Source: Saccoglossus kowalevskii (lineage: Eukaryota; Hemichordata; Enteropneusta; Harrimaniidae). From it: DNA of 40,393 bases. Of the stretch, positions 29,740 through 38,000 are shown in pieces. The translations under genes were made by a program, and so were the position numbers. Numbering within the stretch: the first letter of the stretch is position 1; every line of letters starts with the position of its first letter. Where the stretch lies: assembly GCF_000003605.2 (NCBI RefSeq), contig NW_003158727.1, positions 288,095 to 328,487 on the forward strand, read 5' to 3'. The notes under the pieces are model-generated. The model was given only the letters and a program-made list of their open reading frames with translations, searched no databases and was not told the origin of the DNA.

Positions 29740-32700
29740 CTGAAAGATAAAACAAATTTATGTGAACATTACTTGTTGGTGAATTATAGGTACTGTCAAT
29801 GTCTCAGACTTCTTTTTAATGCAGCGCCCTCACTGGTGAATACAACACAAATTATCTCTGTATTCAATGACATTGTGTTAAAGAGAAACCGCTCAATCCC
29901 ATGGTTTGCACCACGTGCTCATGGGTAATTAACTCCGCCTTTACCCACTAAGTAAATGAATGCTTATTATGCTCGCTTACTCAAACTGTGATTGACAGGC
30001 ATTTTGCATATATTAGCCGCCATTTTAAACTCAGGATTTTTGTTGCGACATGTTTCGACCGAAAACAACATTTATACATTAAAAGCCCAACCAGAAGAGT
30101 GTAATCACTAGCGTACATATTCATGCCCCCGTAGAATGTATTTGGAATCACAGCTTGATCTCTAAACATCGTAAATGGCACATTTCCCGGAGCTCCCGCC
30201 ATGATTTGATCGGCTTGGTTTGGATTCGCATACTAATTGCAGTGGCCATCTTGCCCCTATTTATAGTATCGGTTCCCCTTTAACCATGTAGATAGGTCTT
30301 CATCACATGGTGCACTATTTGTGACATTTACCTCCAATGAAACTCATTTGACCTTGTCTTAGTGTGCCTGGTACTAGCACCCCAAACCATCGAAGTGGAT
30401 CAGCAATGGTTTCTTCATCATCATCTAAGGTCATATCTTTTAACTTTATTGCTGATACTTCATCTCCTCCTTTCCGTTTCCTTACTGCAATACAGATCAA
30501 ATGTCATAGAAGCAAATACGGCATTTCAAAATGCAACTGCAAGCAGTGATTAATAACACCATAATCGTATATGACAACTTGATATTTTAGTTGTATATCA
30601 TATCTGAAAACACAAAGTACTGGATGCATGTCTGTAACAGTACTTAAAATATATTACAGTTATGCATGTTAATGAGGTCACATTACAATATATATAGTCA
30701 TAATTCTTGTCCGATGCCAGATATATTAGGTCACATGACTATGATTATTAGTTATTAATATTAATGAAGTCACATGACTATATGGTAATCTATATTGCAC
30801 AGGATACATATTATTTAAGTTATTAGTTGTGCATGATAATGAGCTCACCCCATTTATACAAAGTCAACCCAAATCAGTTCTGTGGATTTTATAAAAGCAC
30901 CATGGACCAAGTTTCATTGAAATGAGATTGGTATCTTTGGATCACCTAAAAATTGGTTAACTTATAAGCACAAAATTTAACGCTAAACTAAATACAAATG
31001 TGTATGACTTATCCCAGAGCACCTCTGTACCAAGTTTCAATGAAATCTGATGAGTGGTTTTTGAGATATTGGTGAAAAGGCTAAAAATTAGCTAATTATT
31101 AAGTAATTATTATTTTTGAAATATCATTAGAAAAGCTGGAAATTGAATAATTATTATACAAATTAGGTAATTAATATTCACGGATTTCAACCAAAAGATA
31201 ATCAGGTATGTGCATTGTTCCAGGGCATCTATATATCAAGTTTCATTGAAATGCAATGATAATGAGATAATGGTAGAGCAGACATATATACACACAGTCA
31301 CACTTACTGCAAAGACTCCTATATTGTGTGCTTTGCAAGCAGAGTCAACTAGTATGATAAATTTGACCAGTTGAGGGGGCTGTTTTAAACTTTACCTTTG
31401 GTATATTGGAAACATTTAATAAGAATTTTGATTGCATATATTAATTAATTATTATAAAGCAATAATGTAAAAATCATAAAATATAACAATAAAAATTCCA
31501 CTGAGGTCTTGAAGACAAGAGTGAATGTGAAATTCTGTCGCGCTCCCAAAAATTAAACAATTTACAGTATATCCTTCCTTGTGCTGATAAATGTATTTAA
31601 AGGATAGAGGTCATCGCGCTGCATCATATTCTATATGAGGTATCTTCATTGCACAACCTTTTGCTAAACAATGTGAAAAATAGTAGTCACCTTCAGAAGT
31701 ACCGATGTTTGAACGGTGTTCATCTTCAGAGGTAGATGATTTGCGTCTGGTCGTGGCAGCTTTCTTTCGCACTACTTCAAATCGTGGAATGTCATCATCT
31801 TGGCTGTACAAATGAATATAATAAACATTAAAAATGAGACAGTCCTCATTGGTAGATTCTCAAATGCCAGATATCTCAAAGAAAAATGATGGGTTAAGTG
31901 TGAAAGAAATTATAGTGGAAATTTATTGGTATTGTACAGGACAACATGGCGGCCATTTTGAATCAAAATCGTTTCACTACCAGACTTAGTCGCCAAATTT
32001 TTTTCTGCACTTTTGTCTTATATTCTTCAATTTTTCTGGAAATGAATCCTAATTTTGAAGCCAACAGACAACAATTGCGTCAATTTTAGGTTTTTACTCA
32101 AAAAATTTGTCTTTTTTTTTTGTCCCAATCTTCTGAAGGAAAGTGACTATAAACTATACTATTTTGTGGTGAAAAGATGGAACTGGTGGTGAAAAGATAC
32201 CAGACCAGGCACACCTATGAAACAGTTAATAACAAATCAGTTATATTCCAATGAAATTCAAAAATAACTGAAACGACGGGCAACCCATTGTATGAATTCA
32301 AGAAACAGGTAGAATACTTGTAAAACAAAATGGCGTTTTTTATTTTATTTTTTGAACTGGTCATCAAGTGATCAAATATAAACAAAATGAAAAACAAATC
32401 GATGTATACCTTACAGTAATAGTTGCTAGTGCTTTCATCTTGTTTGCATCATATTGTAACGAACTAACTGCTTTATTCCCCATGGAGTACCTGGCCTTAG
32501 ATAATCTGAAATATCCCTATAAGACAAAATTAACGCTTTAGTAATGTTCAGTGCAAATAGAAAGTAAAATGGAATCCCATGTATTACCGTATATCTAAAC
32601 AATGCGATATTTGGGAAACTTTTATTTATTGCTGTGAAATCTATAACCAACATGGCTGGAGTTGGCAATACTGATCATCATCAAACAATATAATTGACTA

Positions 32701-34196
32701 ATGCTGATAGCAATATGTACTGGAGGGTATTTGTGTATTGGAAATACATCCCAAATAGAACTGTTCTTGTGTGGTATTAAGTACTGTGAAATACTTTATT
32801 TTAGCTGGAATTAATTTTTGCTGAAATGACTTTCTGGGTGTTTTGTATGGATTTTATTTTCACTGATTTTTAACGAGTTAAATGTGAAATATAGGAAAAA
32901 AAAGAATATTCGCTTGATATTATTTTCACTGAATTATTCCTTCAGCGAAAATAGTGAAAATTAATTCGAAACGAAAATAAAGTATTTTACAGTACACCAA
33001 AGTAACAATATAATTTCTATAAAAAAAATGCTCATGGGTATATAAAATTGTGTGTATCAAATAGGTATACAGCATCTTTAAATATACATTGTACTGCATA
33101 CATTTTTTTTTTGTAGATGCAGTTCTCTGGGTTTTGCTGTAGTTTGTCAGTATAGATAGTTTTTTCATCGGGTGATCACAAAACACATTGCATTCTGTGA
33201 CACTACTGGTAAGAATTATGTTTGATGCACAAAATGGGATTGCCTTTAAAGGGTGGTGGTAATCGCATCGCATCGCGTTTCATATCATATGGGGCTCATA
33301 GCGACGTATACACCGCTTGTAAAATACAGTGTTTGTTTATATGAAATTTGACGACCATCGCCCTTTAAGGTTGCTCAATACAGTTTCTTAAACGTGGTGG
33401 GTTTGAAGTGGCCACCTGGGTGCTTTCACCTGAGAACACGTATATTGCTCATGCGCATAGGGACAATTACTGAAACTGACATGTCTTTACAAATAGGACT
33501 GTAACACACATCCTCCATTTTTTCACATTGTAGTTTTAGAGACATTGTTTCATTATCTTGAGTTTTAAAAAAATTGCAAATTTTGTTTCTATGGGTGTGT
33601 TTTACTTTTTTTTTCCAATGTTTTTTAAACTGAAATTTAAATATCACGTTCATCTACAACAAATTAGGTCTGTGCCACCAAATTTGTTTTCACATATGAC
33701 CTTGGATAGCAATAAGCAATTTATTTGCAAAATATAAAAAAAAAATCAAATCAAATAGTGCAACTGTATTAAGCCATCTTAGGCTTAAACGCCCACAAAG
33801 CACGAGACTAGAGTTCGCTTCTCGTGAGATCATCATGGCTATCACTGTACTGATAGTTCCCATACCCTTATCTCATCAATCTTTTATTAAATACCCCCGG
33901 TACTAATAGTTTATAATTATAAAAAAATCCTCCGTTATTTACACATCAATTCGAGTATTCGACAGGTATTTATATTTGACCATTTAATTGTCACTTTCAT
34001 TGTCCACGAGTTATAAATGATGGATCTAATTTTACCTGTACTTGCACAGACCCGGTGTACACAGCACAACCACTGCACAACGTAACTTTACCTCTTTCAT
34101 TAGCGTCTGTAACTGCTCTCTTGTGTCCGTAAGTTTTTCCAAGGCACTAAAATACTGTACAACGAGTTCATCCAGGCGCTTGCATATATCTTCCAT
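29588..34196 (-). CDS. CCDC115: CCDC115 (Vma22-like V-ATPase assembly factor), 5 exons, complete
   Basis: Predicted 209-residue protein, in order from 34196 to 29588 on the minus strand. It is recognised by three blocks shared with vertebrate CCDC115 (180 aa): an N-terminal helix MEDICKRLDELVVQYFSALE; LSKARYSMGNKAVSSLQY (vertebrate LAKARYAMG...LQY); and DPLRWFGVLVPGTLRQGQMS (vertebrate [20 protein letters not shown]). A C-terminal coiled-coil helix starting VEVSVELVNLQSELL follows. The middle (residues about 75-130) is Ser/Lys/Asp-rich and low complexity. The family is homologous to yeast Vma22 and works with TMEM199/Vma12 at the ER-Golgi in assembling the V-ATPase V0 sector (established knowledge). 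It ends tail to tail with laminin beta and starts head to head with a KDM7-family gene. All exon phases agree (105+107+113+153+152 nt). Main uncertainty is the exon 2 donor, chosen by frame. Confidence 0.93.
29882..30279. mobile_element. TTAA-flanked 398-bp element in CCDC115 intron 4
   Basis: Bounded by TTAA on both sides (29878-29881 and 30280-30283). Ends AGAGAAACCG and CGGTTCCCCT are inverted repeats (AGRGRAACCG). It is CpG-richer than its surroundings. TTAA duplication is typical of piggyBac-type elements. On the minus strand an open frame starts at 30202 (ATGGCGGGAG). Confidence 0.6.
30332..30484 (-). CDS. CCDC115: CCDC115 exon 4
   Basis: RKRKGGDEVSAIKLKDMTLD, an acidic stretch, then DPLRWFGVLVPGTLRQGQMS, the best conserved family block. 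Acceptor attgcag, donor ggag|gtaaat. Confidence 0.94.
30485..31690 (-). other. CCDC115 intron 3, repeat-filled
   Basis: 30655-30795 has spaced TAATGAGGTCACAT / AGGTCACATGACTAT / AAGTCACATGACTAT copies. About 30850-31340 is a dispersed repeat with three modules around CCAAGTTTCATTGAAAT (30906, 31031, 31236), ending near an ACACACAGTCACACTTACTG segment. Such tails are widespread in marine invertebrate genomes. Confidence 0.6.
31691..31803 (-). CDS. CCDC115: CCDC115 exon 3
   Basis: QDDDIPRFEVVRKKAATTRR then a Ser/Glu-rich stretch ending GTSE; FEVVR corresponds to vertebrate FKVVR. Acceptor tgtacag, donor gaag|gtgact. The central segment looks disordered. Confidence 0.9.
31804..32409 (-). other. 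CCDC115 intron 2
   Basis: Contains an isolated ACATGGCGGCCATTTTG core (about 31944) resembling the repeat family. Otherwise nothing recognised. Confidence 0.5.
32410..32516 (-). CDS. CCDC115: CCDC115 exon 2
   Basis: Begins GYFRLSKARYSMGNKAVSSL after acceptor cttatag and runs through QYDANKMKALATITV. Two donors are adjacent: gtaagg after ATIT and gtatac five bases further. Only the second keeps the frame into exon 3. Confidence 0.9.
32782..32994 (+). mobile_element. TACTGTAAAA MITE, intact copy (CCDC115 intron 1)
   Basis: 213 bp from TACTGTGAAATACTTTATTT to ATAAAGTATTTTACAGTA. Inverted repeats extend about 45 bp with GAATTAATTTTYGCTGAA blocks on both sides. Confidence 0.85.
33250..33364. mobile_element. 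TTAA-flanked 115-bp MITE (CCDC115 intron 1)
   Basis: Flanking TTAA at 33246-33249 and 33365-33368. Ends AGGGTGGTGGTAATCGC and GACGACCATCGCCCT are inverted. CpG-rich interior (GCATCGCATCGCG). Confidence 0.75.
33769..33826. repeat. Two adjacent stem-loops
   Basis: TTAAGCC (33769-33775) / GGCTTAA (33782-33788) with a 6-nt loop. Then CACGAGA (33801-33807) / TCTCGTG (33820-33826) with a 12-nt loop. Both stems perfect. Confidence 0.6.
34092..34196 (-). CDS. CCDC115: CCDC115 exon 1
   Basis: 35 codons from ATG at 34196-34194: an amphipathic helix ending QLQTLMKE. The start context CAAGATGGAAG is the first in-frame ATG after the upstream region and fits the vertebrate N-terminus MAALDLRAELDSLVLQLL. 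Donor gag|gtaaag. Confidence 0.92.
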
Positions 34197-34926
34197 CTTG
34201 TCAGGGTACCAAAAAAAATACGATCAAAACATAGCAGTACAATTCATGCACGACTCCTTTCCCCAGTTGTGTTTGGCTTATCGCTTATTTGTCTGCTTGC
34301 AAACAGCGCCACCAAGTAAATGTTATGCTCACGCCTCATAAAAAAACTTTTGTGTATCACAGATAAGTATGGCCTAAAATCAATCTGATTAAAATAGGGT
34401 CCCAGTTTGGTCATTTTTTGTTTTTGTTTGTTCAATTTTTCTAAATATGTATTTATTTTTAAATACTTATTTTGACATATATTATATTATAATTAATTTT
34501 TTTTGTAATTGCAAAAACCCGCGTATGTTGCGATATTCATGATACAAAATAAGATGTATGTAATAAAAAATATTGTAACATTAAAAATTAAAAAAAAATA
34601 ATTTAATTAAAAATATAATATATAAAATATGAAAAAATATACACGCCATGCAATTCATAAGATTGATTTAAAACATAATATACATATTGCGAGTGGCGGT
34701 GGCAGCAGCATATCATAAAACGATAATTTGAAAAAAAAAAAAACTTTAATATAGTTTATTTTTGATATCCAGTAAACATTAGAAAGTATTTTGGCATACT
34801 TAGCATATCTACAATGATATTCTCGGACATTTGATTTCTCGTGACATTATAACAAAATGTTTTATTTGAGTGTCCGTATCTCGAGACTCTCGCGAGAAAT
34901 GATCGACCTTCGGCTGCGTTTTCAAT
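34197..34926. promoter_or_regulatory. Head-to-head intergenic region, probable bidirectional promoter
   Basis: 730 bp separate the CCDC115 ATG (minus) from the KDM7-like ATG (plus). The middle (about 34436-34745) is extremely AT-rich with A/T homopolymers. The 130 bp before the plus-strand ATG turn CpG-rich. No TATA box stands close to either start. Bidirectional use is inference from the arrangement. Confidence 0.6.
34888..34897. promoter_or_regulatory. TCTCGCGAGA palindrome
   Basis: Perfect 10-bp palindrome 30 bp before the KDM7-like ATG. TCTCGCGAGA is a known core-promoter motif of broadly expressed CpG promoters. A second palindrome, TCTCGAGA, lies at 34879-34886. Confidence 0.6.
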
Positions 34927-34935
34927 ATGGCGTCT
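34924..34935 (+). promoter_or_regulatory. YY1/TISU-like start context of the KDM7-like gene
   Basis: CAATATGGCGTC spans the initiator ATG and matches the TISU consensus SAASATGGCGGC at 10 of 12 positions. In mammals TISU combines a YY1 site with efficient initiation on very short 5' UTRs. Function here is inference. Confidence 0.45.
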
Positions 34936-35024
34936 GTTCCTGTGTACTGCATCTGTCGACAAGTTTATGATGTTACACGCTTTATGATCGAATGTGATAT
35001 TTGTAAGGACTGGTTTCATGGAAG
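34927..35024 (+). CDS. PHF2/PHF8: KDM7-like exon 1 (PHD finger, first half)
   Basis: 32 codons plus two bases. [20 protein letters not shown], then [12 protein letters not shown]. The ATG is fixed by exact family N-terminus length and a good context (AATATGGCG). Donor aag|gtaaat. Confidence 0.95.
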
Positions 35025-38000
35025 GTAAATATGACATTCTAACTACTGGCGAAGTTTGTTAAAATGTTATTTATTTGAAGTGGAACTATGGTCGTTGGTA
35101 GTACGGGCCACTTTGTTCTGCCAGTGACTGAGTCAGCGTAGGTTTTCAGGCATCGCGTCCCGTGTTTTGAACGAGAAAACTTTTTTCCTTTGTCCCACTA
35201 TTTCGGCACTATTTACAGTAGCGCGCCACAGAAAAAAGTGTGTAACGTGCAATTAACCATATCTTGTCAAAATTGTAGTCCTCAAGGTGATCTGAAGATC
35301 CAGTTCAAAATAAAGTGCCGGCATCTGTGTCAAGGTCATAGAGCTTCGTTATTTTGTTTTTCTCATTCAGCTGATCAAGCTCTTTAATGCTCGCGTACGT
35401 CTGAATGTTGATCAAGTGTGTCTACAATTCGCAGTCATGGTCGTCAGTTCAAGGTCTAGTTCGTAACTAAACAAGCTAGAGGTACACAATAGCTCTCTTA
35501 ATGAGATTGAAATCATAATAAATCCCATGTGGTGTACTACAACACATCGATCGATACATTTTCATGTTTTTTTTCTGTTTTATTGTATATGATTGAATAC
35601 CAATTTAAATTGCACCTGTCTTTTTAAATCAACTTTGTTTGTAATGTGTATTATGTGTTTGCAATCTTAGTTGTTGAAATGATGTCTTGGTTGCTGACAT
35701 GTCAAAATATTATACATTATTATAACATAAATGAAACAAAAAATGTTTGTTTGACCTTATTCTTCTAAGGTCAAACAGACACATATGGAAACTCAACAAA
35801 TTCTCCAACTGTGTTTACCAGGATGTGTAGACATGCGAACCCTTGGTGTAAACATTTACAGAAAATTGAATTTGTCAATTAAACACAACTTGTTGACTTC
35901 TTGTTTATGATATTATACTTTAATATGTAGAGGCAATGCATGGCGGATGAGTGCAGCTGAGTAATTTATTGTTTTACTATTGTAAACTTATAATTTATTG
36001 ATTTGTAGGTGCTTTTATTGATAAGCTTCTAATAGTGTAAATACAGCACTTTTATGACAACAAAATCTAATAATTATTCGATAATGAAAAATGGTTAGTG
36101 TGATTGAAGTTTTATTTGCTACGTACATATAGACTTGTACAGCAATTATATTCACTTTGTTAGTTGTAGGTCTTCCATAATTTATTTATAATATCTATTA
36201 TTTATATGTTATTATGTGAGCATGTTTGACATTAAGTATTTGTGATCTTTATTACAGCTGTGTTGGTGTCAGTGAACACCAGTCTAAAGATGTGGAAGAA
36301 TATCACTGCCCGCTCTGTGCAAGAATACATGGACCACCAAAAAGTGAGTTGATATAACAACCACATGTTAATTGTAAGACTGTATAGGCTTCCAACTATA
36401 TATTTTTTTATATAAAATTGAATTGCTCAACTTTCTCTCAAAAGATAATGGAATACTTTATTTTCGCTGGAATTAATTTTCGCTGAAAAGGCTTTTTGGG
36501 CGTTTTGTATTAAATTTATTTTCACTGATTTTTGATGAGTATAACGTGTAATATAGGAAAAAAGTATATTCGCTGGATTTTATTTTCATCATCCCTTCAG
36601 CGAAAATAGCGAAAATAAATTCTACGCGAAAAAAAAGTAATTTACAGTATTTGATATTTGTGTACCGGTATTTGAGTTCATGTTCATATGCTGACATTTG
36701 AGACATACTGAATTTGAACACAAATGCAGGGTCCCCTACTTCCCTACCTACCCTATAATTTTGGATAATATAATAGAGCTCACTACATATAAATAAATAC
36801 AACTACCTGTAGTACAGTAGTTTCAATTAATATTTCACAAAATAATTGATGTACATTGTATTGTGTATAGATAATATTTATATATTGTTTATACCTGAAA
36901 TACTGTGTCCTAAGCATTGTCTGTGTAATGTGATGGTTGAATTATTTCCTGGGTTTTATTTTCACTTAATATTTGCTGTTTACTAGTAATGTTTAAATTG
37001 AATCCCAGTAAATATAACATTCTAGTTAACCACAGTATTTCCTTTACAAAACTGTATTTTATTAATTTAAAAAAATTACAGACCATCAAATCTATCAAAA
37101 TTACATATTTGATGAAAGAAAGGTATATTTTACCAGTAATTCTTTATGAAACTGGTTTTTGCTTTGTTTGGACTTTGTTATTGTTGAGTGACTAGGGTCA
37201 ATGAACCATGCCATGTGCTGTCTGCTTTCGTCTGTGTACATTTCATAATCCTTTGTCATAATAACAATTGTGCATTCATTGATATTGTGTTTCAGTTTTA
37301 TTTTTAGTGTCATTTAAATGGATAGTGGATTGATGCTATCATCAAACTATAATTACACAACATAGTAGATTTCCTCATAATATTTTCATCTGAAAATACT
37401 ATTTTTATTGTTTCAATATCAATTATCAAACATTAAGTACACAAAATACCCCTTACATCATTTCTATGTATTACACTAGACTGAACTTAGTCTAGATTGG
37501 ATTTCAATTGTCACGTTTTTGCAGAAGTTCATTGACCATTTTTTCCCCTCAAAACTTGGTACATAGTTGATACATAATTTTTTATTTATGTTCCCAATCA
37601 TATTCAAAATGGCCACTTGTGGCTATGTTTGATCTAAAAATGTTCAAAAACGTACATTTTATATATGTAGAGCATTACATGTATTTCTCAAATTGTCCAG
37701 TTAGGGCCATAGACAATTGTCTTATAGTCTGAGTCTGTTAATGCATGTTGATCTATGTCATGATCCAATTCAAGATTTTGTTTTACATTTTCCTAATATT
37801 ACCCTGGTAGTCCTTATAGATTCACTCATGTTAGGTTGTCTCGCAGACCAACCCATTTAAGTTCACAGTGTAGAACTGGAACATGCTCTTGTACAGAATG
37901 AGGTAGACATATGGCAATTAACAACATTATGAAATCTGCATGTAATTTATCCCACTCTTAGCCTTCTAGCAGATACAGTTCAAAGGGCACCCAACACCTG

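Noticed and set aside
32415-32516. CCDC115 exon 2 ending at the consensus-like donor gtaagg (32414)
   Set aside because: It puts exon 3 in a frame with an immediate stop (CCA AGA TGA). The donor gtatac five bases later restores the frame and the family alignment.
33790-33830. tRNA-like GAGTTCGCTTCTC
   Set aside because: B-box resemblance only; no A box, acceptor stem or anticodon arm fits.
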